Shown in pieces: positions 49,201 to 64,000 of a stretch of DNA of 64,000 nt. The position numbers were made by a program, and so were the translations under genes. The notes beneath the pieces were generated by a model. It was not told where the DNA came from and did not search any database. It saw nothing but the letters and a program-made list of their open reading frames with translations. How positions within the stretch are numbered: the stretch's first letter is position 1; every line of letters begins with the position of its first letter. The DNA comes from Heligmosomoides polygyrus polygyrus (lineage: Eukaryota; Nematoda; Chromadorea; Rhabditida; Heligmosomidae), in assembly GCA_947396885.1 (NCBI GenBank), contig OX377202.1, forward strand, positions 13,144,001 through 13,208,000. Reading direction: 5' to 3'.

Positions 49201-49559
49201 GCTTTTTCTGTTCTTGAAATTTTTGTAGGCTTTTTGCCGGTGTTGTCTATTTCTCAAGTTTCTATTTGGTTTATTTTGTTGTTGACGTGTATATATAGGT
49301 GTTTGTCAGGTACCTTCGTCCACCCGTCTACGCAGACGGGACTAGACGATCCATGATAATCACCTGCAACTTAAAGGTGGATAGTATTTTCATCTTCCAT
49401 AAATGCTTTGTTGACTGTGTTTTTCTCTCTTAACATTCACTGTTGCGAAAGTGTTTTGTTTTGTTCTGTTTTGTTTACTGTATCATTTCTGATTCTGCAC
49501 AACGTTTAAAGTCGCGGAGGAACGAGCCGTTAATGACGATGACGAGTCGATATGTTTTT

Positions 49560-49965
49560 TGATGAGGTTTGGGTAGCCTTATCGGGTCGTTTACAGTTCT
49601 TCTGCACGTGGCATTTCAGAGAGTATCTTGGGAAGGACCTCTGCAAGGATGTCAAGTTAGTTCGAGAAAGCGAGGTAGGATGAGGTTGCGAAAGTTTTTA
49701 AATGGAAACGAGCGAAGAAAGAGTGTGAGGAGGTGGTGTAATATCTTGCAGGTTTTATTGTATTTCTTCCTCCTCACTTGCTCGAGAAGGTCTTCGCATT
49801 AACAGGGGCCCTCTCTGCAGCCATCATTCTGGATGTCGAGGATGTCGAGCTTTTCTGGAATATTTGCAGATCACACGGTTTGATGGCCCATTCGCTGGAA
49901 TGTGGAACAAATGGAACAAGGACATCTTCGATCTTCCTTGTGCTCTTAAAAGGGGGAGGTGTTAT
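49560..49965 (+). pseudogene. MULE transposase relic 2 (C-terminal part)
   Basis: Plus-strand frames read QFFCTWHFREYLGKDLCKDV, then FIVFLPPHLLEKVFAL, then AFLEYLQITRFDGPFAGMWN and KWNKDI. They match relic 1 (FLPQHLYERVSAL; FLDYLQETWFDGPFEGMWN) block for block, but on the opposite strand. Frameshifts between blocks. Confidence 0.7.
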
Positions 49966-50066
49966 GTATAGAACGAAAATATCTCTGGTCTATCATTATC
50001 TTTGATCTATGGTCCGTAATCATCAGTAATATAGTTGTAGTCTTGTTTTAAAAGTATTCTTGTTGA

Positions 50067-53000
50067 GTGAATAGTTTCAGAATGCCAAAAGCGTCGAAAT
50101 CTCCACGAAATCGCACATCAGTCGACGCCACCCTATCAGCTTCGAAGCAACGTCTGGTCGATCTAGGCCTCGAAGATCTCACCGACACCGTCTCGACTGC
50201 AAGTGCAACCCTGCCCTCTCCTGACAACCAGCCCGTGCAACTTCTGTCGAAGCCTCGTCGTGGTCACCAGCCTCCTCCCCCCGTATCCTTACAAGACCTC
50301 CACCGAGAGTTACAATACTTGAACAAGTATGCCCTCAACATGGACAATAAGTTGTGTCAGATGACACAACAGTTGAATGACATAGGTGTAACTCTGGTGG
50401 GCATGAAGAACATCTTACCTCGCGTTATCACTGAGTCTGCAGGATCCGCTGTTCAGAAATATACTCGTCGCCTCTAACGACATATCTTTCAACACTCGCT
50501 AGGTGACTAACAATATAAGGACATTTTGAGAACAAGCAATATCGCCGAGTCCTACCACAATTTCGTGATATGAGGCTTCAACCCCTATATTCGGTATCTG
50601 GTCGGTTCGTGAGCGGTCGCCCAAATCACGCTCTGACGGCTGTGGCATCAATTCGTCGCTGATCTCTGTTTCAACCTGGATCTTCGAAGAACACGTGAAG
50701 AACCTTGTGGCTGGGCTCTGTTCTTGCCTTCCGAACTCATAAAGCCACCGAAAAAGGTGATTTCGCTGAAATTTCTACTTCACAAAGGACACTGTTTACT
50801 ACAGTTTGACATCGATCCTTGGCGTGTTCATTGAGATCAACGACATCTACAACAACGATGTCTGCATCATCATCGACTTCCCAGCCAAAGAAGACAAAGA
50901 CCACTGCTTCGACGGACAACGATTATCCTTTCATGACAATGGATGTTGCCTCCGCACTTCAACAGCTCCAAGCCGACAAAAGTGCCGGTATTTCCCAAAT
51001 TCCTCGTCAACCACATATTGAGTACGCAAGACCAAATGAGCCTTATTCTGATGAGAAATCAAGAGCTTCATGATCAGGTTCTCAGTCTTCGTGACGAGAA
51101 CAATGCTTTGAAACTATTTCTTGCTGAAGCCGAAAGAAAGCTCTCATCGCTTTCCACTCCACCTAGCTCAAACAATTCTCATTGTTGTTGCGATGAAAAC
51201 AGAAGGCTTCGCTATTGTTGTGTCTGGAATCGTTGAAATTGACCAGCCTTTGGCTACCGTTAGAGGAAAATACGACTATGAAATTGTTGATAAGATACTG
51301 GATCATCTAGACATCAATTGTATTCCTGATAAGGTGTATAGACTTGAAAAACCACGACAAGATCGCACTCGTCTTATCAAAGTTAAGCTTCCTTCTACCT
51401 ATTTTCAGAATCTTCTCATAAGGAGAGCTCCTCGCTTACGGACCTTCTCTCATAAGGGGTATTCATATCCCCCTCACTCACAGAAGAGGGGAGCGTACGT
51501 AATCGGGAAGCTAGGCTGGCTCGTATTGCTTCTCAAGCTGACAATTCAAATACTCAGCCGCATCAATCTCCTACTGCCCCGGTAAACCATTAGGCCGTCT
51601 TCGGAAATCTTCTTCAGGTCTTAAATGTCTTTATTTTAATGCACGCTCACTTCAGAAAAATAGGTATTATTTGAAATTTGCCATTAGTAATTCCGGGTAC
51701 GACTTAGTTACGATTACGGAAACGTGGCTAAACGAAAACTATGATTTGGAACCACTCTTAGGTGAAGAGCTTAAGAATGTTATGTTAGATGTGACAGGAA
51801 GGGAAAAAAAGGGTGGCGGTGTAATCATCCTCGCTAAGAAATCTATTGCTTATGATTCTGTGTGGCTTGAATCTGTTCCCGAGTCATTTGAAATTGCATG
51901 TTGTGACCTAAAATTGTATGACATCAATATTAGGATAGTTGTCATCTACAGAACTCCCAGTTGTAATCTTAATGGTACAATATTGCTGACTAAAGTTTTA
52001 AGTGGCCTAACCTCTTGTAATGCTCAATGTGTAATTACAGGTGACTTTAATTTATCCGACATAGACTGGTCACAATCTCCACTTCTTGTTGTTTTTTCTA
52101 CTTCCAAACCTTTCATTGGCATGTGTGATTCTAACAAGTTTCTGCAGAATATCCGTCATCCAACTCGCGGCAACCACATTTTGGATTTGATTCTTAGTAG
52201 CCACACTGGCCTAATAAGGAATATTATGATTAACTCTCCAATTGGCACTAGTGACCATTCGAGTATTACACACTAATCCAAGCGACCTTAAATTGCTTCA
52301 AATTGAGGCAAAACGTATGTTATCACAAAGCCAGTTATGGACATATCTGTCAATTTTTGACTTCCCTAAACTGGCCATTACTTTTAAAGGATTTCACGGA
52401 TATTAATGACAAGTACGAATTCTTCCTATCAGTTCTACACTTTTGTGTGGATCAGTTTATTCCTACTGAGAAAAAAGCTTTACTTAATGATAACATTCCA
52501 CCAAATCTTCGCGGACTTCGTGACCTCAAAGAGAAAGCGTGGAATGAATCTCAAAAGAATCCTATTCCGGCAAACGTTGATAAATTTAAAGCTATTAGTG
52601 AGAAGTTCGATCGTTTACTCCGAAAGTACAACAACTACATAGAACGTAAAGTTCTTGAAAATCCGAGAAAAATTTCGTTCTGCAAATTTCTTAACTCGAG
52701 ATTAAAGCAAAACGTTCAAATTCCTACGTTAAATGATTAGGACGGCAACTCAGCAACTACTGATTCAGTTAAAGCAGCTATGTTAGCTAATAACTTTGTG
52801 AAGTCTTATTCTGACCACTTCCACAACTCCTGCGCTGAACTAGATATTTGTGTTCCATGGCTAAGGGACAGCGAAGTGTAGTTTTATAAGGAAAACATTT
52901 ATGTAATGTTATGCAATCTTTCACCCACTTTTCCCGAACACCTGATGACCTCCCTCCATACTTTATTCGTAATATCGCAGCTGCGGTTACTTATCCCCTG

Positions 53001-54535
53001 GAAACATATTCAATTTCATTTTCATGCACGGCACTGTGCCTAAGAGGTGGAAGCACTCATACGTTACTCCTATTCCTAAGAACCACCTTTCTCTCTAGCA
53101 TCCAACTGCCGGCCCATAGGCATTACGTCAGTTTTTTGTAGTGTTTGAGAAAGTGCTGAAAAAAGCTATCGTTAGGCATATCGAATCTAACGACTTTTTA
53201 CTTGACAATCAACATTGATTCAGATCAGGCAGATCTACAAAAATTGCGATGCTTGCAGTCCTTAATGATTGGACGAGTACGCTAGACCGCAAAATTAACA
53301 CTGATGTTGTATATTTCGATTTGACTAAGGCATTTGACAAGGTTCTCTTTGATCTTCTACTTTCTAAGCTACACAGAATAGGCTTGCATCCTAGGGTAGT
53401 TAACTGGATAAGTTATGTAACAGGAAGGTCCTTTCAAGTCAGAATTAATGTCTTATTATCAGAATCATATCCAGTTACAAGTGGAGTACCGCAAGGTAGA
53501 GTTTTGTCTCCTATTCTTTTCATCGTCTATACTTCTGAAATACCAGAAGTAATTTAAAGGTATAATGTGTCTTGCAAAATGTTAGCGGACGATATAAAGT
53601 TCTACAAAAGTGTTGAAAAGACTGAAGATTGTATTGCACTTCGATCTGCTATTAACGCTATTGCTGAATGGTCGGCGACATGGGAACTTCCGCTCTCTTC
53701 ACCTAAACCGAAGCTGCTCCATCTTGGAAGTTCTGAAAATAGGCACACGTATTACCTTGGAGAGTCCCAACTGAGTAGCACGGACATCGTTCGGGATATA
53801 GGTTTCCTTATTGACCCCAAACTCTCGTTTAGTACTCACTGTGATGATGTATCCAGAAAGGCTAATAGAACTATCCACAACATATTCAAGTCCTTGAGCA
53901 CTAATTCAGTGTAACATCTAGTTGCAGTGTATATGTCCTATGTACGACCACAACTCGAATATGGTGCCACCGTATTTAATCCGTCTTCGAGTCGCAATAT
54001 AACGAAACTTGAAGCAGTTCAGAACAACTTTGCTAGAAAGTTTTGGATAGGGCATAATGGGTATGAGATCTCCAGCATACCGCCTGCTCCTGTACGCAAT
54101 AAAGTATTTGATAATGACATCGCTTGCTATTGGAAGAAAAAGGTATGACCTCTTCATGATCTACAAAATTCAAAATTCAATGACGGATCTATCTTTGGAG
54201 CAGTTTTACACGATTTTACCCTCCACCACTCGAGGTGCACAGGCAAAGCTTCATTTTCCAAGATCTAGGACTTCTCTGCGTGCCACGTTCTTTACACAAA
54301 GGGCTGATTCCGAATTCATCAAATTATCGAAAACATCTCCCATTTTGAGTAGATTCAAAAGGCTTCTAGACAGACATTTCCGAAGCGCTTAATTGCTTAC
54401 CTTTTTATGATTGTAGAAATCTATGTTCAATTAATCTTCTTGTTCACCACATTCTCTTTTTGAGATTTTTTCTTAACATTTCTTTTAGTATCCTCATTAA
54501 TTGTTTATGTTTATGTTTCGCGTGAATTTCACGTA

Positions 54536-54590
<55 letters not shown>

Positions 54591-54613
54591 ATAGATAAAT
54601 AAATAAATAAATA
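50067..54613 (+). mobile_element. CR1-like non-LTR retrotransposon, near full length, inactive
   Basis: ORF1 region: a basic start (MPKASKSPRNRTSVDATLSA), coiled-coil-like segments (LHDQVLSLRDENNALKLFLA), then VDKILDHLDINCIPDKVYRL and RTRLIKVKLPS as in CR1 ORF1. ORF2 from about 51600: AP-endonuclease blocks FNARSL, TITETWLNE, ITGDFNLSDIDW and GTSDHSS. The reverse transcriptase blocks are NCRPI, VVYFDLTKAFDKV (first Asp), GVPQGRVLSPILF, MLADDIKFYKS (LADD in place of YADD) and the C-terminal FKRLLDRHFRSA. At least six stops or shifts (for example near 52276, 52740, 53217, 53557, 53914). A (AAAT)n tail lies at 54535-54613. The 5' boundary is uncertain; the ORF at 50067-50477 is assigned by position and character. 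Confidence 0.88.
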
Positions 54614-55853
54614 TTTGAGTCCTAGGTTTCGTGTCATGGGCACTCACGAAGGTTATGAAGAACAGGAGGCCGCTTTTGCAGGATTTCCTGGCGTACCTGC
54701 ATGGACTAATGGCGAGTTCGCTTCTCACCAAGAAGACGTAAATAAGGTTAGCGGAAGTTGAACATCACGAAGCCTGAACCTTTTTCAGAATCCAGCCGCC
54801 GAAATCCGCCTAACGCCAACGGATCTGCGTTGTCGAGGAAAGGTTAGGAGCGAAATGCAGCGCTTCCGAAGGCGGCTGTCCGATCCCGGTCGTGCCATAA
54901 AAGCGCTATTTTAAGCGAATGTCTAGGTTCATTTCTAAAGTCAAGTTTATATCTATTAACTGTCCCATCTTGTTGGTACAAGATGGCGATCTCAAGTTTA
55001 TTAGCAGATTGAGATCTTTAATTCTCACACTGTATCAAGCATTCAACTGTATACATACAGTTTCGAGTCGATTATAAACCACTCTATCTGTTCATTTAAT
55101 TACTTCGTAAAAGCCTGCCACAGCGTTATTTCCTTGTCATGAGCCCTCCTGAAGTAGTCTTAAGGTTCCGCCCCCTTTTATGGCAAAGAGGCGGCCTTAT
55201 CCTTAACCATAGGGCAGAAACGCAGAGCTTGCCTCCAGTGCTCAACGGCGGCGAGCGGTGCACTTTTGCGACAGAATTTTGGACAGTGTCGTAATTGCGG
55301 CACATCATTATTGTCTGCTGATTTGCCGAAGATTTGCCGCCGGCAGGAACTGTTCGCACTCTAGTCGATCGCGGCAAGGATCTGTAATGGAAATAGACGC
55401 GTACTATAAACTCCACGATCGATAACTACGATCAGCTGACAGCGCACGTAAATAAAAAATAAGTCAGGAGACTCCGTGCTACACATTACTACTATGAATC
55501 CCAGCGTAACTGTCTTAGGTTACATTCCTTGTGTCAATCTATGCTGACTGCTGACCGGGACTCTCCAGTGCCTCAGCTGACTTGCATCTCAGCCTGTCAG
55601 CTTTAGCTAAGTGCATCACAGGCTGTCCAAGAGGAACTATACCCACCAGAGACACTCCTACTATGTACTCTGGCAACAAAGGTATGCGTAGTGCGGTAGG
55701 AGACACGCTGTACGATTGCGCACGAAGGGATTAGGCCTCGGGTAACACTAAGCCCACACAAGTGCTCGCTGGAATGGTAGCTGAAGAAGCCCGAAACGCT
55801 GTCAATAAACGATCGATCAAGTCAAGCTTCAGTGAAACATCGAAGTTTAGATT
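54614..55853. other. Spacer, nothing recognised
   Basis: No gene. A short segment near 55207 resembles 48396 (see that entry). Confidence 0.3.
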
Positions 55854-55997
55854 CCAGGAGACGGATTCATCAACCGCTTATCGCACTGTAACGGTGAAAA
55901 TACCACCAAACATCCTGATGTGACATTCATCAGCATCAGGCTTGACGGTATTTTCATCGTTAGAGGGCGGTAAGCGTTTGATGAATCTGGCCCCAGG
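55854..55997. mobile_element. MITE, GGATTCATCAACG family
   Basis: Left CAGGAGACGGATTCATCAAC, right GTTTGATGAATCTGGCCCCA. Inner arms AACGGTGAAAATACC/GGTATTTTCATCGTT, central loop with CATCCTGATG. 144 bp, nearly fully palindromic. Confidence 0.8.
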
Positions 55998-56154
55998 TTC
56001 AACGTTTGTAAAACCTATGGATGTTGTAAGAACAGTTTCAATTCTTCTGTGCCACGCTGTTTGTTGTGATGCTACAACATTTATTGCAGAATAAGTTTCG
56101 ATACAAATCGTCACCCGTAAGGTGATGGAGGAATATCGGGAGCAACGAAAGCCC

Positions 56155-57205
56155 TGATACATGGTATTCCTGGACACGGAGAAGGCTCACGACAAGCTAC
56201 TCCGGGATTTGCTTTGGAAATCCTTTCGAAGGAGAGGTGTTCCGGAAGGTCTGATCACGATTATAAAGGATATGTTCGAAGGCTCGAAAGCGGCGGCGCA
56301 TACACACGGGATGAAAAAGGAGGTGAATGTCACTCTGAGGGCACATCGAGGGTCAGCTTTAAGTCCGTTTCTCTTCGTGCTGAAGCTTGTGTGTAATGTG
56401 AATGGCCTTGAGGAGGGACCTCTCAGGACCATCATGCGGACGATATTGCCCTAGTAGCCGACAGCCGGGAGGAGCTGGAGGAGAAGGTATAGCTGTGGCA
56501 AGGAGCGCTCGCAGATAACGGCCTACGGCTGAACGTAAAGAAGACGAAATTAATCAGCTCTGAGTAGTGCACTGAAGTGATCCTAGACTGCCAAGTGGAG
56601 GAGATCGAGGAGAGAGGAAGAATTCCGCTACCACGGAAGTGACCTATCGGAAGCGTGGAAAAAGCGGTTAGGGCATGGATAAAAGCAGCATGGCAGAGGG
56701 ATAAGGGGAGTACTCTGCGACCGTCGACGCTCAAGGACATTCAGGGGAAAACTATAGAACAGAATTCAGGCCTGACCTCTACCGCAGCGAGTGCTGAGCC
56801 CTGGATAAATCACAGGAGCGACAGCTTCACGCTGTGGTAATGAGGTTGTTCAGGTGGGTTCAGGTGGGCAGCGTCGGAGCAGGGTGTGGAATGAGAATGT
56901 TAGGGAGTGATGAAGACAGCCCACATTCAAATAAAGATGAGGAAGCAGCGCCTGAGGTGGTACGGACACATCCTCAGAAGAGCAGAGAATTACCGCGTAA
57001 GGTTGACCCTACACTTCGAGGTATCCCGAAACCGTCCGAGGGGAGCACCAAAGAAACGATGGTAGGATATCATCAAGAAAGATCTCGGCCAAGACGGTGT
57101 CACGGCAGACGATGTCCTTGATAGGATGAGTTGGCGGCGGACCACAAGAACAGCGGACCCTGCGACTGCGCAGGACTAAACGCTAAGGAGAAGAAGAATA
57201 TTATT
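56155..57205 (+). pseudogene. Non-LTR reverse transcriptase fragment (second lineage)
   Basis: Plus-strand frames: MVFLDTEKAHDKLLRDLLW, GVPEGLITIIKDMFEGSKAA, HRGSALSPFLFVL, ADDIALVADSREELEEKV, ADNGLRLNVKKTKLISS, then KMRKQRLRWYGHILRRAENY and RPRGAPKKRW, ending near RRTTRTADPATAQD. It is an RT missing the endonuclease and early fingers, distinct from the CR1-like and the 18-kb RTE-like copies. The first catalytic block has KAHDK where KAFDR-type is usual. Stops between blocks. A GAAGAAGAA-rich 3' end follows. Confidence 0.82.
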
Positions 57206-57255
57206 TTGGTTTAATTACCCAACTTCGAAGTATAAAGTATCTGTTGCTTACGAAT

Positions 57256-57678
57256 TGTGACGATCCACGTCCGCGTGGCGTAGGCCGTCCACCATTAAGG
57301 GATTTATAGAGATTCCTCTATTATTTTGTATAACAGTTTTGGTAGATTTACGGTGTATTTATGTGACATGGTCGATTTCATATGTATGGATGATTCATAA
57401 TGTATCCGTTTGTTTCGCTATCAGTAGGCTGATCTGTTGAGGAATTTGAAAACATTTCACAAACCTTTGCTTATCATGCTTACATCTGTTTAGCATACCA
57501 GTCAGATCCGCCTTCTTAGCCTGTATAAAAGAAGCCTCCGGAGCTCGAGAGTTGTGTTCTTTAGTTGTTATTTATTTGCTTTAGTTGTTAAATAAAAGTT
57601 TAATTACCCAAGTTTGAGGTATTTCCCAACTAGCCCGCGTGGCAAAGGAGGCAGTCCAACTGACAGAATTTCGTAACA
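57256..57678 (+). mobile_element. Candidate solo LTR
   Basis: Starts TGTGACGATCC and ends TTTCGTAACA, whose complement TGTTACG matches the start 6 of 7. Between them are a TATA-like GTATAAAAG (57519) and AATAAAAG (57590), in the order expected for an LTR promoter and polyadenylation signal. No target duplication visible and no internal domain. The TTTAATTACCCAAGTTTGAG block (57598) also occurs near 57209 and 8866. Confidence 0.4.
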
Positions 57679-57907
57679 GACAGACTTAACCAACTCAACA
57701 CATCCTTCCTTCTTATGTGCTCGGTTCAGCTCATTCTGCTGATCAAGTGTCGAGTGGGATTTGGACCATATACAACTTTCATTCGTCCATCATCTTTCTA
57801 TTTTCATTTATATTTATTTATTTATTTATTTTTATCATTATCATAATTTTATTTTCATTTTCAACACAGTTCGTAAGTTTTCAGTCCATCTATGAGGAAC
57901 TGACGAC

Positions 57908-58200
57908 GTAATGGGAATTATCGCCTGTCTCACGCACTTCTGTGGAGATGCTACGTTGTCGATGTGACTCGCCGCTGACCACAGTTCACTCCGTGCGACC
58001 GCCGTTACCAGACGGCCAAGAGTGCGCTGACAAATAGAGCGCGAGAGGGCGTGAATGGAATCTACTCACTACAATGCGCTACCGACCGGTGCATATGACC
58101 TTGTCTCTCATGTCTAGAACTATTAGGCTCTTCTAGTGCACCCATCTCATAGACCGATGTCGAGCTCGAATTATTCTAGCGCAGGAGTGCGCGGAGAATA
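57908..58200. repeat. Dispersed repeat with TATA-like box, copy 2
   Basis: Shares ATGGGAATTATCGCCTG, TGACCACAGTTCACTCCGTG, GCTGACAAATAGAGCG with 22717-22900. It diverges downstream of the AATAGAGCG block. Confidence 0.5.
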
Positions 58201-58696
58201 TGTTGATTTTTTCTTACAATAAAGAATAGGACAGAAGGATCGAATTTTATCCACCCGTTCCTTGGATACGCCACGCATTCTGCTTCACAAAACATGCGAA
58301 GTGACTGATCGTTTGACTAGTCTGGACGGTAATCTAACCCATAATCGATTCGAGGGGCATTGTGAGAGAGCCATCGTCTCCTCCAACTCTGCTATCCTTT
58401 CCCCTCTTGTGTTATGCTGTGAAAGCCAAAATTCTAGACTATGATCGAAACCACCATTCATCCTCCATAAGCTATCCACCTGCTTCTTTCCTCCGCTACA
58501 CTCGTGTAGTCTGCCTAAGCGATTTGCTCTTCCCTCTTCCACAGCACCATGGCTTCTCCTATAAATCCCTGTATTTGCAAACCGATAAGCGAGGGCGTTA
58601 CATTTTGATTTGTGCTGAAACAGCTTTGCATTAGAAACGATTTTTGCTGGGAAGTTCGGTCATGGAATGTGTGTAGAGCCAACCTAGAAAGGACGA

Positions 58697-58992
58697 AGCA
58701 TAAAGGACAAAGGACACCGTTACTCAACCTCTTTTTGGGATGCGCCACGCATTCTACTTTCTACGGAATGTCGTGGAGGCGATTTGAATGCGTATTTGGC
58801 CATACAATGACTTGCGGCGGCCAGTCGATGAACAAGTCAGCGCTTTATCCTACCCAGACAAGTCCAGTACCATTTCACCGACCCCGGAGAGATGGAAGGC
58901 TTGGTTGGCTTGGGGGAAATCCGAACCTGGAACCTGGAATCGGGTGCACGCGACATCCGGCGCCTCCTCCGACTGCGCTGTAGCGCGCCCTA
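58697..58992 (-). mobile_element. tRNA-derived SINE, copy I
   Basis: Inverted full-length copy: CATAAAGGACAAAGGACACC, GATTTGAATGCGTATTTGGC, GTCGATGAACAAGTCAGCGC, head ending GACTGCGCTGTAGCGCGCCC. Confidence 0.88.
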
Positions 58993-59129
58993 CCAGGAAA
59001 GGACCATGCAAAAACAAAAGATCGAGGGAGTTGACGGAATTCCCATTTGATTATAATTATTTTCTTATTCTGCCCCCTGAACTCCTCCCTACCTAACTTG
59101 GCGCTCAGCGGTAGCAATGGGAGCACAAA

Positions 59130-59680
59130 GTGGAGCACTGGACGAAGTGCTTTGCGAGTGCGCCACGCATCTTACACCTTAATATTCTGAGGCAAGTTGG
59201 ATGCGTGATCGGTCTACATAATGACTTTTAGTGGTCAGGCGAAGGTCAAGTCAACTATCGATTTATCGGGGCGCATGTAGCGCAGTGGGAGGAGGCGCCG
59301 ACTGTCGCCTGCACCCGATACCAGGTTCCTGGTTGGGATTTCCCGCCCAGGCCAACCAAGCATTTCCTCCCTCCGGGGTCAGTGAATTGGTACCAGACTT
59401 GTCTGGGACGGATAAAGCGCTGACTTGTTGATCGGCTGGCCACCGCAAGCCATTGTATGGCCAGATACGCATTCAAATCGCCTCCACGACATCCCGTAGA
59501 AGTAAAATGCGTGGCGCATCCCAAAAGGATTGAGAAACGCGGTCCTTTATCCTTTATCCTTTATCGACTTACCGCCACTAAAGAAATAATGGACGTATGC
59601 CCTGGGTGGAATCCGAACCTTGAGATGAACCAAGGAGTAGGTGGGAGCCAGCGCCTTCTCCTTCTGCGTTACATCATTCG
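59130..59680 (-). mobile_element. Old SINE-like copy K, split by copy J
   Basis: Left part 59130-59267 (GAGTGCGCCACGCATCTTAC; GGCAAGTTGGATGCG) and right part 59569-59680 (GAATCCGAACCTTGAG; GCCAGCGCCTTCTCCTTCTG) form one inverted older copy interrupted by copy J. Confidence 0.6.
59268..59568 (+). mobile_element. tRNA-derived SINE, copy J
   Basis: Full-length plus copy: box A TAGCGCAGTGGG at 59279, box B-like GGTTGGGATTTCC at 59331, family body, and a triple TTTATCC tail (59547-59567). The regular tail and intact body make it one of the youngest copies here. Confidence 0.9.
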
Positions 59681-59801
59681 ATGCTCTAACGTCTGGGTAT
59701 TCTTTTTCCAATTTCCTCTACTTCATTGAGTGTTCGTTCCTTCAGTAATTCATACTGTTGACTTCAGGTTGCCTCTGCTTTAAGTCCGTTGGCATTACAG
59801 A

Positions 59802-64000
<4,199 letters not shown>

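Noticed and set aside
54444..54731. Open frame with repeated LFIY residues
   Set aside because: It is translation of the (AAAT)n tail of the CR1-like element.

Overview
This is eukaryotic DNA, most likely from a clade V (strongylid or hookworm-like) parasitic nematode. Three things point there. Split genes have TTTCAG-type 3' splice sites and some introns of only 58-66 bp. Two gene starts sit one base after a TTTCAG or ATTACAG acceptor, as in spliced-leader trans-splicing. The host genes are nematode sigma-class glutathione S-transferases (GSTs) and a secreted C-type lectin. The species cannot be named from the sequence alone.

Host genes are few. A tandem, same-strand GST array has three members: the last two exons of copy 1 (9992-10286), a complete seven-exon copy 2 (28574-33865, 205 aa) and copy 3 (from 59802 and running off the window end). 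Exon lengths and phases match wherever two copies can be compared. An intact five-exon C-type lectin gene with a TATA box (15226-16123, minus) lies between copies 1 and 2. One short unidentified minus-strand reading frame (46799-47017) may be an exon or part of a transposon.

Nearly everything else is mobile-element debris. At 0.4-8.3 kb there are two Penelope-like element relics. One has its GIY-YIG endonuclease upstream of the reverse transcriptase (permuted, Naiad-like order). The other is a canonical C-terminal GIY-YIG end with a hammerhead-ribozyme-like motif. Six mariner copies lie at about 5.3, 11.4, 29.1, 35.7, 38.8 and 62.3 kb. Non-LTR retrotransposon pieces include RTE-like C-terminal fragments at 13-14 and 18-20 kb, a long CR1-like element at 50-54.6 kb, and another RT fragment at 56-57 kb. 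Two MULE transposase relics lie at 44.6-46.3 and 49.6-50 kb.

Non-autonomous families dominate the spacers and GST introns. A tRNA-derived SINE of about 300 bp has at least ten full or partial copies. A MITE family carries the terminal core GGATTCATCAACG. A 190-bp MITE family has two copies. A ~950-bp inverted-repeat family with a GTCCAATTTGA minisatellite in its arms has four copies. A 1.2-kb palindromic element keeps a transposase fragment at its centre. A 1.1-kb element has TTA target duplications. A palindrome built of two divergent tRNA-like units is also present. Several are nested, which gives relative insertion order. The most notable observations are the permuted Penelope-like element, the tRNA-like palindrome family, and a ~50-bp core motif shared by two otherwise different inverted-repeat families.
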